Source: Methylomonas sp. AM2-LC
Lineage (GTDB): Bacteria > Pseudomonadota > Gammaproteobacteria > Methylococcales > Methylomonadaceae
Reading direction: 5' to 3'
Length of the DNA stretch: 64,000 bases
Assembly (NCBI RefSeq): GCF_039904985.1
Contig: NZ_CP157005.1
Span: 992,001 to 1,056,000 of the forward strand
Shown here: one piece after another, positions 18,097-27,765 of the stretch
How positions within the stretch are numbered: the stretch's first letter is position 1
How the letters are laid out: every line of letters starts with the position of its first letter
The notes under the pieces: model-generated
Databases searched by the model: none
What the model was told of the DNA's origin: nothing
What the model saw: only the letters and a program-made list of their open reading frames with translations
Translations under genes and position numbers: made by a program

Positions 18097-18915
18097 ATGT
18101 CAGACACCATTGATAACCCATCGTACGACAAGGCATTACTAAAACAAGGTATTGTCTGGGCTAGCGGCCAAACTGCCAATGAACAGACGCCGTTGTTGGC
18201 AGCCTTGGCGTCTGCAGATTATATTAATAGCTTGGACAGCCCGGAAGATTACATACGCTTGCCACCAAAACAATTACGAATTACCCGGATTTTTAAAGCG
18301 CTACTCAGAAATCCCTCCCCTGTGGCACAAAAAACCTTGCTTGGTTTAACCGAAGTAGCGGCATTTAATGAAAAAGACGCCTTAGTGGAAATTTTGGTAA
18401 AGTCGCTTACCGGTATCCGCCCCGCCCCGCCAGCAGCGATAAAATATTGGGACGCGCATAGTACCCCAGATTCCGTGCATGTGCATTTTGTGATCGACGC
18501 CTTATGTAAAAACGGTAGTGAACCGGCCATTGCATTATTGGAGCAAAAAATGCTGGATGCCGAACAAGACTACGATTTCAAATTGGCCTGGATACGGGAT
18601 TCCATTCTGGAACAACGCAATGATTTACCGTTATTGCAATGTTGCCACAGACTACTCCAAGCCGATTTTCCGCCCGAATTAAAAGGTTCTCTGGTGGAGG
18701 CGTTGTGTACTTACCGTAAACTGGAATGGTATAAATCCTGCGATAAACCTGTCCCACCTCCCAGAGCTTTGGCTTCTCGTGAAGCCTTGCTGGAACTACA
18801 AGCGCTATGCCAGTATGCCAAGACTAATTTGGAATTGAAAATTCCAGAAACGGCGGCAGTCGATATGATGTTATCCGAATTGGATTTGATGTTCCGTGAA
18901 TATTCGTCTCGTTAG
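18097..18915 (+). CDS. Helical-repeat-like protein, candidate cytoplasmic immunity protein
   Basis: A 272-residue, mostly helical protein without signal peptide. Segments RLPPKQLRITRIFKALLRNP and TLLGLTEVAAFNEKDALVEI suggest stacked alpha hairpins of HEAT-like kind. It is a clear relative of the next gene product: compare LRLAQIFQALRTNRSP and the shared CKNGSEPAIALLEQ / LSNGSQPAVILFTQ and FKLAWIRDSILEQR / QKIAWLHDSVLQHR blocks. It lies 20 nt after the metzincin gene. I do not recognise the family; immunity to the metzincin is inference from gene order. Confidence 0.7.
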   Translation: MSDTIDNPSYDKALLKQGIVWASGQTANEQTPLLAALASADYINSLDSPEDYIRLPPKQLRITRIFKALLRNPSPVAQKTLLGLTEVAAFNEKDALVEILVKSLTGIRPAPPAAIKYWDAHSTPDSVHVHFVIDALCKNGSEPAIALLEQKMLDAEQDYDFKLAWIRDSILEQRNDLPLLQCCHRLLQADFPPELKGSLVEALCTYRKLEWYKSCDKPVPPPRALASREALLELQALCQYAKTNLELKIPETAAVDMMLSELDLMFREYSSR

Positions 18916-19765
18916 TTTACTGATCTTGCTATTTAGCGGCCTACTGTCCGCTGGGCCTCGGCCGCAGCCCACCTTAGCATTCGAAATCGCCAACCCAGAG
19001 GCGGATCGACTTTTGCAGCAGCTGCTGGTGTTGGCACAAAGTGCCGATGTCACTCAACAAAAGCTATTGGAGGATCAACTCAGCTCATCGTCTACCCTAT
19101 CTCAGCTAGATTCTCGCGAAGAGGTTGTCAGCATGCCAGCTAGTCGATTACGTCTGGCACAAATTTTCCAAGCGCTACGCACTAATCGTTCTCCAGCTGC
19201 TTCCCACACATTGATTGCCTTGACCGGTGACGAGATTATCAATCATTGCGATTCATGTGTCGGGTTGCTCATCAGCGCGTTAAGTACTCGAAATCCTTTA
19301 CCTACAGAAGCTTTGGCGTTTTTGGGCCGATACAGCACCGCGGATTCCATATTCTTAGAGCAAGTAGTCGTTGCATTGTTAAGCAACGGCTCGCAACCTG
19401 CCGTAATTTTATTTACCCAAATGCTGATGGATGAAGGGATCCCGTTGGAGCAAAAAATTGCTTGGTTGCATGACTCTGTCCTGCAACATCGGCGCAACCC
19501 AACGCTTGTGGCGCATTTGGCCCAGCTGATGAGTGGAAAGTTGCCGCCTAATTTACGCCTGCCAGTGCTGGAATCGTTATTTGATTATCAACCCAAAATT
19601 TGGTTCAACACTGATAGCATCGCGCCAAAACCCGATGCGACACCCGTTACTACCGAGCTGCGCCAGCTGTTGCTCAAAATCGCAGCCGAAGCCCAATTGG
19701 ATACAAAATTACCGCGAAGATTACACGAGATACTCAGTCATTTCGAGCAGTCCAATGCTGGCTAG
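18896..19765 (+). CDS. Exported paralogue of the preceding protein, candidate periplasmic immunity protein
   Basis: A 289-residue protein related along its length to the preceding one but beginning with a signal peptide (NIRLVSLLILLFSGLLSAGPRP), so it should act in the periplasm or be a membrane-linked form. GTG 18896 lies inside the end of the upstream gene (20-nt overlap), implying coupled translation. Residues ~95-115 (LRLAQIFQALRTNRSPAASH) and ~180-205 mirror the cytoplasmic copy. The pair would protect two compartments against one protease, or recognise two delivery routes. No terminator was found after it. Confidence 0.7.
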   Translation: MNIRLVSLLILLFSGLLSAGPRPQPTLAFEIANPEADRLLQQLLVLAQSADVTQQKLLEDQLSSSSTLSQLDSREEVVSMPASRLRLAQIFQALRTNRSPAASHTLIALTGDEIINHCDSCVGLLISALSTRNPLPTEALAFLGRYSTADSIFLEQVVVALLSNGSQPAVILFTQMLMDEGIPLEQKIAWLHDSVLQHRRNPTLVAHLAQLMSGKLPPNLRLPVLESLFDYQPKIWFNTDSIAPKPDATPVTTELRQLLLKIAAEAQLDTKLPRRLHEILSHFEQSNAG

Positions 19766-19982
19766 GTACTTAGTCTGTTAAGTTTATTTAAATCCTAAGT
19801 CTGACAAAATTAATCATATTGGTAATTTTGGTGGCAATAATTGTTACTTTTCGCTGTTTACTAATACGCATGATATATGTGGGGTGGCAAGTATATAAAC
19901 ACATATTCATCATGTCCTTTTCTGGAAAGTCACGTACTAAAATTAGTTCAAACTTATTGGTAATTACGCATTTTTTAACAAA

Positions 19983-20612
19983 CTAAAGCCGTTCTTTTAC
20001 CAATGCATAAATACTGGCCACTTCAGTTTCCACATCCAGACTAAGTTCTTGCAATTCGGCCAGTTTTGCTTCAGCAAATTCTCTATCTTTAAGACTTGCG
20101 GCATTGATATAAACATTTAATGCTGCACTCTTTAAACCACTATAAGCAGACATTAAAGCTACGCCAGCATCGCTTATTACCCCTGCATTGCCTTTTTCGG
20201 CCGCTATGCGGCTCAGCGCCAAGGTCTTAGCACAGGCTTTAGCACAATCTAAAGGTACTTGAGTGGCCTCTTTTAATACCTCTTGAATTTGTGCGCTTCT
20301 TAGTGCCTTTTCAGCATCAGTCGTTTTCGGTAAGGCATAACTGGACATCAACTTATCAAATACTTCAATATCGGTTTTAATCATGCCCGTTAAAGTGGTA
20401 CGTAGCTGTTCGGCAGACGTTAATAGTGCTTGCATATCTGCTTCTACGGCGGCGTATTTAGGTTTGCCAATGGTGAGGTTGCATACCATACTTATTAGGG
20501 CAGCAGCCTGCGCTCCCATCAATGCAGCAGCACTGCCGCCACCCGGTGTGGCTTGTTTGCTGGCTAACTCATCTAAAAAAATCTGTACGGGCTGATCTTT
20601 CATTTCACACAT
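19983..20612 (-). CDS. fchA: Methenyltetrahydrofolate cyclohydrolase, FTCD cyclodeaminase-like
   Basis: A 209-residue member of the formiminotransferase-cyclodeaminase family that stands alone as a cyclohydrolase (FchA) in many one-carbon-using bacteria, converting methenyl-THF to formyl-THF. The signature ATPGGGSAAALMGAQAAALISMVCNLTIG (about 21-49) and the helical remainder (GNAGVISDAGVALMSAYSGLKSAALNVYIN) are intact. It follows cysS by 10 nt on the same strand and may be cotranscribed. Cyclodeaminase activity cannot be excluded from sequence alone. Confidence 0.85.
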   Translation of the reverse strand: MCEMKDQPVQIFLDELASKQATPGGGSAAALMGAQAAALISMVCNLTIGKPKYAAVEADMQALLTSAEQLRTTLTGMIKTDIEVFDKLMSSYALPKTTDAEKALRSAQIQEVLKEATQVPLDCAKACAKTLALSRIAAEKGNAGVISDAGVALMSAYSGLKSAALNVYINAASLKDREFAEAKLAELQELSLDVETEVASIYALVKERL

Positions 20613-20622
20613 CTATTTTTCC

Positions 20623-21996
20623 TTAGTTTTCGCGGCGCCAAATGGTTTTGCCACCAGCTATATCTTCCAGCACAATATTTTGCGCTTTCAGTTGCTCTCG
20701 GATACTGTCTGCCTGCGCCCAGTCTTTATTGGCTTTAGCAGTTTTACGGGCTTCGATCAGTGTTTCAATTTGTGATTCGTCTAAACCGGAAGCATCAGAA
20801 CCGCCCTGTAGAAAATTGTCCGGATCGTCCTGTAGCAACCCCAAAACTGCTGCCAATTGTTTTAAGCTGGAAGCCAATACTGCTTTTTCCTGTGATTTAT
20901 TTAACTCACGAGTTAAGTCGAATAATACCGCTAGGGCAACTGGGGTATTAAAGTCATCGTCCATAGCTTGTTGAAAGCGTTGCTGGTATTGAATATCGAT
21001 AGCTTGATGATCGATTTCTATCCCTCTTAGCGCTGTATAAAGGCGCGTAAGAGCAATGCCGGCATCATCCAGTTGTTCGCTTGCATAGTTCAAAGGGCTG
21101 CGGTAATGACTGGAAAGAATAAAAAAGCGAATAATTTCAGGTCGGTATTGTTTTAGTACTTCTCTGACAGTGAAAAAATTGCCCAAAGATTTCGACATTT
21201 TTTCTTCATTGACGCGTACAAAACCATTATGCATCCAATAATTAACGAAGGGTTGGCCGGTAGCGCCTTCCGATTGAGCAATTTCATTTTCATGGTGGGG
21301 AAACTGTAAGTCCATGCCGCCGCCATGAATGTCAAAATGATCACCCAAGCAACAGGTAGACATAGCTGAACATTCAATGTGCCACCCTGGACGACCTTTT
21401 CCCCAGGGCGAATCCCAATAGGGTTCGTCAGGTTTTGCCATTTTCCATAACACAAAATCCAACGGGTCTCGTTTGGCAGTATCAACATCGACACGTTCAC
21501 CTGCTTGTAAGTCCTCAATATTTTTTCCGGATAATTTGCCATAGCCATGAAAACGACTGACAGCATAAAAAACATCACCGTTACCGCCAATATAAGCTAA
21601 GTCATTAGCGATCAATTGTTTGATCATGGCAATAATGTCGCCAATAGATTGTGTGGCGCGAGGTTCCTTGTCAGGGGCTTGTACCCCTAATGCGCGTTCA
21701 TCTTCATGCATGGCGCTAATAAAACGTTCAGTCAATGCTTGAAAAGTTTCCTGATTTTCGTTGGCACGCTGAATGATTTTATCGTCAATATCGGTAATAT
21801 TGCGTACATAGGTCAACTGAAATCCAGAATAACGCAGGTAGCGCGCGACAGTATCAAAAACCACCATCACTCTGGCATGGCCAATGTGACAATAGTCATA
21901 GACGGTCATGCCGCACACATACATACCAACTTTTCCGGCTTGTTTGGGGATGAATTCCTGCTTGCTGCGAGTTAGAGTGTTATAGATTTTTAACAT
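20623..21996 (-). CDS. cysS: Cysteinyl-tRNA synthetase
   Basis: This 457-residue class I synthetase charges tRNA-Cys. Seen: the HIGH-type motif ([11 protein letters not shown] at about 31-41) with the zinc Cys in [21 protein letters not shown], and the KMSKS loop ([12 protein letters not shown]). The C-terminal DALR-type anticodon region follows ([14 protein letters not shown]). ATG 21996 starts at the usual [14 protein letters not shown]; an in-frame extension to 22032 is unlikely. It is divergent from the cyclophilin gene. Confidence 0.97.
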   Translation of the reverse strand: MLKIYNTLTRSKQEFIPKQAGKVGMYVCGMTVYDYCHIGHARVMVVFDTVARYLRYSGFQLTYVRNITDIDDKIIQRANENQETFQALTERFISAMHEDERALGVQAPDKEPRATQSIGDIIAMIKQLIANDLAYIGGNGDVFYAVSRFHGYGKLSGKNIEDLQAGERVDVDTAKRDPLDFVLWKMAKPDEPYWDSPWGKGRPGWHIECSAMSTCCLGDHFDIHGGGMDLQFPHHENEIAQSEGATGQPFVNYWMHNGFVRVNEEKMSKSLGNFFTVREVLKQYRPEIIRFFILSSHYRSPLNYASEQLDDAGIALTRLYTALRGIEIDHQAIDIQYQQRFQQAMDDDFNTPVALAVLFDLTRELNKSQEKAVLASSLKQLAAVLGLLQDDPDNFLQGGSDASGLDESQIETLIEARKTAKANKDWAQADSIREQLKAQNIVLEDIAGGKTIWRREN

Positions 21997-22109
21997 AGGG
22001 ATTAGGGTAGAATACGGCAAAACACTTAGCAATCTATCAAGATTTGGGCTTCTCTTTCAAGATAAAAACACATAAAATTCATACCTTGCATCAATTTAAA
22101 GGAGGTTTT

Positions 22110-22691
22110 ATGCGCAAGGCTTTGTTTCTTTTAACTCTATTTTTATTTACAACTCTTTCATTTGCAACAGAAAAAAACATGTCCAACACTCATACTAAAG
22201 TAAAATTAACCACTTCATTAGGCATTATTACCATTCAACTGGAAGACGAAAAAGCACCTGTTTCCAGTGCAAATTTTCTCGAATACGTAAAACAAGGGTT
22301 TTATAACGGCACTATTTTTCATCGAATTATTCCCGGATTTATGGCACAAGGTGGTGGTTTTGATCAGTCGTTTGCACAAAAAACCACCAATGCTCCCATT
22401 AAAAATGAAGCAGACAATGGTCTGAAAAATAAACGTGGCACTTTGGCTATGGCGCGTACTAGCGATCCAAATTCTGCTACGGCTCAGTTCTTTATTAACT
22501 ATAAAGACAATGGCTTTTTAGATTACACCAGCGCCACTGCCAGTGGTTGGGGTTATGCTGTATTTGGAGAAGTTGTCGAAGGTATGGATGTTGCAGATAG
22601 CATGGCTAAACAAGCTACAGGCAATCGCAATGGACATCAGGATGTACCTAAAACAGACATCGTTATTGAAAAAGCTGAAATTGTTCAATAA
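22110..22691 (+). CDS. ppiA: Periplasmic peptidyl-prolyl cis-trans isomerase (cyclophilin)
   Basis: A 193-residue cyclophilin. Residues 1-20 ([20 protein letters not shown]) are a signal peptide, so it folds proteins in the periplasm. The domain is typical of bacterial PpiA/Ppi[16 protein letters not shown] with the catalytic Arg, [25 protein letters not shown], and [15 protein letters not shown] 22110 has a strong AAGGAGG just upstream; an in-frame extension to 22044 is rejected. An internal ATG at the mature MSNTHTK stretch might give a cytoplasmic form, but there is no direct sign of it. Confidence 0.92.
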   Translation: MRKALFLLTLFLFTTLSFATEKNMSNTHTKVKLTTSLGIITIQLEDEKAPVSSANFLEYVKQGFYNGTIFHRIIPGFMAQGGGFDQSFAQKTTNAPIKNEADNGLKNKRGTLAMARTSDPNSATAQFFINYKDNGFLDYTSATASGWGYAVFGEVVEGMDVADSMAKQATGNRNGHQDVPKTDIVIEKAEIVQ

Positions 22692-22739
22692 TTCTGAGTA
22701 TTGGTTTATTCTTGGTTTTGCCACGTCGTTATAAAAGCT

Positions 22740-22771
22740 CCGTTCATCCTTATTCAGAATAGGGTGAATGG
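22740..22771. other. Imperfect stem-loop between ppiA and lpxH
   Basis: ccgttcatcct and agggtgaatgg pair with two wobbles or mismatches around an ~10-nt loop. There is no T-run, so function is unclear. Confidence 0.3.
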
Positions 22772-22871
22772 ACTATTAACGCTATCGATGCAATATTAAA
22801 ATGATGAGATACTCATTAATCCCGGTCTGAAATTTAGACAAACGAATATTTTTTGCGACCAACATAAACGC

Positions 22872-23597
22872 ATGACTTTAAAATCCGAAATTCTTTTTAT
22901 ATCAGACCTGCATTTATCGTTGGAAAAAACTGAAATTACCCGTCTGTTTCTGAATTTTTTAGAACAACGTGCAATAAAAGCTGCGGCTCTCTATATTTTG
23001 GGCGATTTATTTGATGCCTGGGTAGGTGATGATGATAATACGCCGCCCAATCCAGCTATTAAAAAAGCGTTTAAACAGTTAGCCGCTTCAGGCACCGCTA
23101 TATATCTACTGCAAGGTAATCGTGATTTTTTATTAGGTTTCGATTTTTGTAAAGAAGCAGGTATTACCTTGCTTGATGAGTACGCTGTTATCAATATCGA
23201 TGAGCCGATACTCTTAACGCACGGTGATTTGTTGTGTAGTGATGATTTGCCGTATCAAGCTTTTCGAGTTAAATCACATAGCCGCGAATGGCAGCAGCAA
23301 ATACTTTCAAAACCGCTTTGGGTGCGCTTGTTAGCTGCACGCTGGTATCGGTTGCGCAGTTATTTTCACAAACGTAACAAATCGCAGCAGATTATGGATG
23401 TCAATCAGGACACAGTGGCCACTATCATGCAACAGTATCAATGCCGAATTTTGATTCATGGGCATACTCATCGCCCGGCTCGGCATGAGTTTCTGCTTGA
23501 TAATCAAAATGCCACCCGTTTCGTACTGGCTGATTGGAAAAAAAGTGGGGCGGAAGTTTTGTGCTGGAATGGCGGCTGGTTAGTCGAAAAAATCTAG
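22872..23597 (+). CDS. lpxH: UDP-2,3-diacylglucosamine diphosphatase
   Basis: This 241-residue metallophosphoesterase makes lipid X in lipid A synthesis at the inner membrane. Motifs in order: FISDLHLS (about 9-16), LGDLFDAWVGDD (about 42-53), LLQGNRDFLLG (about 78-88), THGDLLCSDD (about 116-125) and HGHTHRPARHEF near residue 197. All metal-binding Asp, His and Asn residues are present. It stands alone; other lpx genes lie elsewhere except lpxA at 26013. Confidence 0.95.
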   Translation: MTLKSEILFISDLHLSLEKTEITRLFLNFLEQRAIKAAALYILGDLFDAWVGDDDNTPPNPAIKKAFKQLAASGTAIYLLQGNRDFLLGFDFCKEAGITLLDEYAVINIDEPILLTHGDLLCSDDLPYQAFRVKSHSREWQQQILSKPLWVRLLAARWYRLRSYFHKRNKSQQIMDVNQDTVATIMQQYQCRILIHGHTHRPARHEFLLDNQNATRFVLADWKKSGAEVLCWNGGWLVEKI

Positions 23598-23739
23598 AGC
23601 TTAATCAAAAAATACCTTATAACAGCTGTCTTGCCTAGATCTTATGCTCTTAAACGAGTGCTGATCAATATCTCATTTTGTATTGATAAAGTTGAGCGCG
23701 TACAATGGCGTTTTTGTCACAGCCCCCGTTGAATTTCTC

Positions 23740-24135
23740 ATGACAGATCAGACCGAAACTGAACAAGATTGGCGCACTAAACTCACGCCTGAGCAATTTC
23801 ATGTGTGTAGGGAAAAAGGCACTGAGCCTCCTTTTACGGGTAAATATACCGACTGCACGCAAGAGGGTATTTACCACTGTGTATGCTGCGGCCATGCTTT
23901 GTTTTCCTCTTCGCACAAGTTTCATTCGGGTTGCGGTTGGCCGAGTTTTTGGGAAATACTCGATGCCGAGAATGTCCATCTTCTAGAAGATAAAAGTCAT
24001 GGTATGCGCCGCATTGAAGTGACCTGTAAGCATTGCGATGCGCATCTGGGGCATGTTTTTCCTGATGGACCACAACCTACCGGATTAAGATATTGTATTA
24101 ATTCAGTTGCTTTAACCTTGCACGAAAAGCCATGA
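23740..24135 (+). CDS. msrB: Peptide-methionine (R)-S-oxide reductase
   Basis: A 131-residue repair enzyme reducing methionine-R-sulfoxide. Two zinc CxxC pairs (CVCCGHALF and [10 protein letters not shown]), [10 protein letters not shown] and the catalytic Cys in [11 protein letters not shown] are all visible. ATG 23740 gives the normal length; an upstream in-frame start at 23683 would add an unusual 19-residue extension. The stop overlaps the next gene by 4 nt (ATGA), so msrB and apeB are coupled. Confidence 0.95.
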   Translation: MTDQTETEQDWRTKLTPEQFHVCREKGTEPPFTGKYTDCTQEGIYHCVCCGHALFSSSHKFHSGCGWPSFWEILDAENVHLLEDKSHGMRRIEVTCKHCDAHLGHVFPDGPQPTGLRYCINSVALTLHEKP

Positions 24136-25433
24136 TTGCAAAACAACAATGTCAGGATTTATTGAGTTTTATTGATAGCAGTCCAAGTCCTTGGCATGTT
24201 TGCGCCAGCATAGAGACTCGCTTACAAAAGTTCCAGTTTCGGCGTTTGTACGAAACGGAGGCATGGAATTTAGTCAAGGGCGGGCGCTATTATGTCGTGC
24301 GTGATGATTCTTCGCTGGTTCTATTCGTATTAGGTAAGCAGCCTTTGCTTGATACAGGCTTTAAAATTTTGGGAGCGCATACCGATTCCCCAGGCTTGCG
24401 CTTAAAACCTAATCCATTACTGCATACCGATAAATTGTTGCGTTTGGCCCTTGAAGTCTATGGTGGGCCGATATTGGCAACTTTTACTGATCGTGATTTA
24501 AGTCTGGCCGGACGGGTGGCGTTTCGCAACGACAATGGTGGTATTGACTGTCGTTTATTAGATTTTGAAAAAGTATTGTTGCGCTTGCCCAATTTGGCTA
24601 TCCATATGAATCGAGCGGTGAATGAAGAAGGTTTAAAGCTTAACAAACAAAGCGAACTGGCGGCTATCATTGCCACTTATATTCAGCAGCAATTACCTGA
24701 TACGTATTTACAAGATTTGTTGGCAACGACTTTAGGTATTCGGTCTGAACGTATTTTAAGTTGGGAACTGAATGTCTATGATACACAGAAAGGTGTGTTT
24801 TGGGGGGTAGATCAGGCGTTTTATGCTAATAGTCAATTGGATAATCTGGCCTCCTGCCATGCTGGATTAACCGCGCTGCTGGATGAGGCTACTTTAAATA
24901 GCGATAATAGCTTAGTTTGCGCCTTTTTTGATCATGAAGAAATTGGTAGTGAAAGCATGAAAGGGGCTGCAGGTAGTTTTCTGCCCGATGTTTTAATCCG
25001 CATAGTGAATGCAGTTGCGAAAGAAAATGATGCGCAGCAACGCACTTTTGCTAATAGTTTTATGATTAGTGCCGATATGGCTCACGCCTATCAGCCTAAC
25101 TACCCAGCCGCTTACGAATCAAACCATAAAGTTATTGTAAATCAAGGGCCGGTAATCAAAACAAATGCTAATCATCGCTATGCAACTGATTGCCAGTCCG
25201 AGGCGCAATTCATTACCTATTGTGAACAGGCTGGTGTACCTTATCAAAAATATGCGCACCGTGGTGATTTGCCCTGCGGTAGTACGATAGGCCCTATTGC
25301 TTCAGCAAAGCTTGGTATACGCACGGTTGATGTTGGCAACCCGATGTGGGCCATGCATAGTGTCAGAGAAAGCGCAGGCGTTCTGGATCATCATTATATG
25401 ATCATGGCATTACGCTGTTTTTTTTCTAGCTAA
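24132..25433 (+). CDS. apeB: M18-family aminopeptidase
   Basis: A 433-residue zinc aminopeptidase of family M18 (aspartyl aminopeptidase type). Landmarks: SPSPWHVC at about 15-22, [15 protein letters not shown] with the first metal His and Asp, [19 protein letters not shown] carrying the catalytic Glu pair, [15 protein letters not shown], and the late GCGSTIGP-like [21 protein letters not shown] and MHSVRES segments. It is expected to be cytoplasmic and to form a dodecamer. It overlaps msrB by 4 nt. Confidence 0.92.
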   Translation: MIAKQQCQDLLSFIDSSPSPWHVCASIETRLQKFQFRRLYETEAWNLVKGGRYYVVRDDSSLVLFVLGKQPLLDTGFKILGAHTDSPGLRLKPNPLLHTDKLLRLALEVYGGPILATFTDRDLSLAGRVAFRNDNGGIDCRLLDFEKVLLRLPNLAIHMNRAVNEEGLKLNKQSELAAIIATYIQQQLPDTYLQDLLATTLGIRSERILSWELNVYDTQKGVFWGVDQAFYANSQLDNLASCHAGLTALLDEATLNSDNSLVCAFFDHEEIGSESMKGAAGSFLPDVLIRIVNAVAKENDAQQRTFANSFMISADMAHAYQPNYPAAYESNHKVIVNQGPVIKTNANHRYATDCQSEAQFITYCEQAGVPYQKYAHRGDLPCGSTIGPIASAKLGIRTVDVGNPMWAMHSVRESAGVLDHHYMIMALRCFFSS

Positions 25434-25467
25434 GGCATTTTTGTTGTAGCAAAATTATGCTTAAACC

Positions 25468-25941
25468 TTAGTTTTTTTGGTGAGTTGCTGAAAAAGTATA
25501 CTCGCCAGAAAAATAAAAACTATCGCTATTATCCAAGCTGTTTTGTTTACGAATCGCGGTCATCATGCAGGATGTTAAGCGGCGGCTAATCCAAGCTTCA
25601 CCCTCTGCTATAACCTTGATAATTTTGTCAATGTAAATTGCCAGATCTGTAACATTCTGATAGCCCTTGGCTCCTTGTAATAGGCAATGTACGATTTGAT
25701 CTTCTGTCAGATTGTCACCCAATACTATAATGTCGCTAGTCGGGCTTATGGTCAGTAACAAATCTATATAGCGGGCTGTTTCTTTGTTTCGTACATGATA
25801 ATGAAGCAAGATTAGGTTCGGCGATTGTTCATCTACAGCATTGACCGCTTGTATTTCATCGGAAAAAAATCGGGCGCTAGGCTGCGAAATTAACAACTCT
25901 GGTTGAATTTGCCCGGTATTATCAATGACGTAAATTTTCAT
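25468..25941 (-). CDS. Degenerate receiver-like protein without output domain
   Basis: A 157-residue protein that looks like the receiver half of a NarL/LuxR-type response regulator: LILLHYHVRNKETARYIDLL, SDIIVLGDNLTEDQIVHCLLQGAKGYQN and KIIKVIAEGEAWISRRL, the usual linker to a helix-turn-helix. The expected phosphate-accepting Asp at the end of strand 3 appears to be His (LLHY), and the C-terminal DNA-binding domain is absent. It is either a decayed regulator or a signalling adaptor. No histidine kinase is nearby. Confidence 0.6.
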   Translation of the reverse strand: MKIYVIDNTGQIQPELLISQPSARFFSDEIQAVNAVDEQSPNLILLHYHVRNKETARYIDLLLTISPTSDIIVLGDNLTEDQIVHCLLQGAKGYQNVTDLAIYIDKIIKVIAEGEAWISRRLTSCMMTAIRKQNSLDNSDSFYFSGEYTFSATHQKN

Positions 25942-26012
25942 GGCAGATGACTGTGTTGGTTTCGCAAGTTACTGGTATATAAAAATAGTGTTCGTTAGCT
26001 TTAGCGTATCAA

Positions 26013-26786
26013 TTATTGACTGATATCAATAAATCCATGCAAACCTCGTTTCGAGTCTGCTGCAAGCCACTCCTTTAAGTATTGCACTTCTTCCGTTAAT
26101 TGCAATGCGTCCAAGCTGGCTTTTTTTTTCAAAAGCCTAAAAGCCGATGAAAGTACTTTATAGTTTTCGCCTACTATACCTGCACGTCTTAAGCCGACAA
26201 TATTTAAACGATAGTGTTTAGCTGGACGTCCACCAATTAACATATAAGGGATAACATCCATATTAATGCCCGTAGTGCCTTGTACAATGGCATATGAGCC
26301 AATGCGACAGAATTGATGTACCACGACTGCTCCGCCCATAAACACATGACTGCCTATCTCAACAAAGCCACCAATCGCTACATTATTGGCAAAAATTGTT
26401 TTATTGCCTACCGTACAATCATGTGCAACATGGCTGTTATTCATAAAATAACAATTTGAACCTATACGGGTTGATCCATTGGCTTGTGTGGCTCGATGGG
26501 CAGTAAAACCTTCCCGGAATACATTGCCGTCACCTATCTCCAGCCACGACAAAGTTTTGGCATCAAAACTCAGATCTTGAGGTAGTCCACCCAATACAGC
26601 ATGAGGATGTAATATATTACTCTCACCCATACGTACTTGTCCATGGATAACGGCGTGAGCACCAATTTGGCAATGATTACCTATCAACGCTCCTTCTTCA
26701 ATCACTGCAAATGGGCCAACGGTTACATTTTCACCTAAAATGGCCGTGCTTGCAATGTATGCAGTTGGATGAATCGATGATGTCAT
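26013..26786 (-). CDS. lpxA: UDP-N-acetylglucosamine acyltransferase
   Basis: This 257-residue enzyme carries out the first step of lipid A synthesis. It has the left-handed beta-helix hexapeptide repeats (IHPTAYIASTAILGENVTVGP...), the catalytic His region (NNSHVAHDCTVGNKT, His ~122), GGFVEIGSHVFMGGAVVVHQF and GTTGINMDVIPYMLIGG. Length is normal. It is not in the common lpxD-fabZ-lpxA-lpxB order but follows xerD by 2 nt on the same strand. A second copy elsewhere in the genome is possible. Confidence 0.93.
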   Translation of the reverse strand: MTSSIHPTAYIASTAILGENVTVGPFAVIEEGALIGNHCQIGAHAVIHGQVRMGESNILHPHAVLGGLPQDLSFDAKTLSWLEIGDGNVFREGFTAHRATQANGSTRIGSNCYFMNNSHVAHDCTVGNKTIFANNVAIGGFVEIGSHVFMGGAVVVHQFCRIGSYAIVQGTTGINMDVIPYMLIGGRPAKHYRLNIVGLRRAGIVGENYKVLSSAFRLLKKKASLDALQLTEEVQYLKEWLAADSKRGLHGFIDISQ

Positions 26787-26788
26787 AA

Positions 26789-27676
26789 TTATCCTCTGGG
26801 GTGATATTTAGTATGTAGTTCTTTCATACGTTGTTGGGCAATGTGAGTATAGATTTGGGTGGTTGATAAATCTGAATGTCCCAACAGCATTTGTACTGCC
26901 CGTAAGTCTGCGCCATGATTAAGCAAATGCGTCGCAAATGCATGACGTAGAGTATGGGGAGATAAATGCTGATCTATGCCAGCCAATTTTGCATAACGTT
27001 TGATAATATGCCAAAAGGCTTGTCTTGTCATATTCTTTCCACGAGAGGTTACAAACAAATAATCACTTTGTCTATTGCCCAGAAGTGCTAGTCGAGCGTT
27101 TTCCGTATAACGTTCCAGCCATTCCAAGGCCTCTTCTCCAAAAGGTACCAATCGTTCTTTGTCGCCTTTACCACTAATTCTGACACAGCCTTGTCTAAAA
27201 TTGATTTGTTGAAAGGTCAGGTCTACCAGTTCGGAAACACGTAATCCAGTTGCATATAATAATTCCAGCATAGTTTTGTCTCTAAAACCCAGTAAACTAA
27301 GGGTATTAGGTGTGTCTAAAAGCAAATCAACGTCTGCTTCTGATAACGAACCCGGCAAGGGGCGACCTAGATGTGGCGAATCAATTAGATGCGAAGGATC
27401 GATACTGATTTTATGTTCACGTAGGCAGTAGCCGTAAAATCTGCGCAGGCTGGATAATAATCTGGCTGCCGAGCGGTTACTGGTGCCTTGTTTTTGTCGA
27501 AATTGCAAATAAGCAGAAATATCTGCCTCGTTTGCTTCTAACAATGGTTTGCTTTTTAACCAAGCGGAAAACTGCTTAAGATCACTGCCATAAGCCGCTA
27601 AAGTATTATCGCTGAGACCAAACTCAAGCCATAAGATGTTTAAAAAAGCCTCAATAATCCGAATTGACTCAGGCAT
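26789..27676 (-). CDS. xerD: Tyrosine recombinase XerD
   Basis: A 295-residue site-specific recombinase that with XerC resolves chromosome dimers at dif. N-terminal SAM-like domain: ESIRIIEAFLNILWLEFGLS and NTLAAYGSDLKQF. Catalytic residues are in order: Arg in ATGLRVSELVDL, Lys in GKGDKERLVP, HxxR in SPHTLRHAFATHLL, His in LGHSDLSTTQIYTH and Tyr in the same stretch. ATG 27676 gives the standard length. XerD is preferred over XerC from the overall sequence and the 295-residue length. Confidence 0.9.
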   Translation of the reverse strand: MPESIRIIEAFLNILWLEFGLSDNTLAAYGSDLKQFSAWLKSKPLLEANEADISAYLQFRQKQGTSNRSAARLLSSLRRFYGYCLREHKISIDPSHLIDSPHLGRPLPGSLSEADVDLLLDTPNTLSLLGFRDKTMLELLYATGLRVSELVDLTFQQINFRQGCVRISGKGDKERLVPFGEEALEWLERYTENARLALLGNRQSDYLFVTSRGKNMTRQAFWHIIKRYAKLAGIDQHLSPHTLRHAFATHLLNHGADLRAVQMLLGHSDLSTTQIYTHIAQQRMKELHTKYHPRG

Positions 27677-27704
27677 GAAGTTAAATTCTTTAGCTGTATT
27701 GAGC

Positions 27705-27735
27705 AAAAAAAGGCGGCATAGAGCCGCCTTTTTTA
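27705..27735 (-). terminator. Bidirectional intrinsic terminator after rplS
   Basis: aggcggc (27711-27717) pairs with gccgcct (27723-27729) with A-run on the left and T-run on the right, so it can stop transcription in both directions. It ends the rpsP-rimM-trmD-rplS transcript ahead of xerD. Confidence 0.85.
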
Positions 27736-27765
27736 TTCAATATGAGATGTAAGCCGGGTAAGCGA

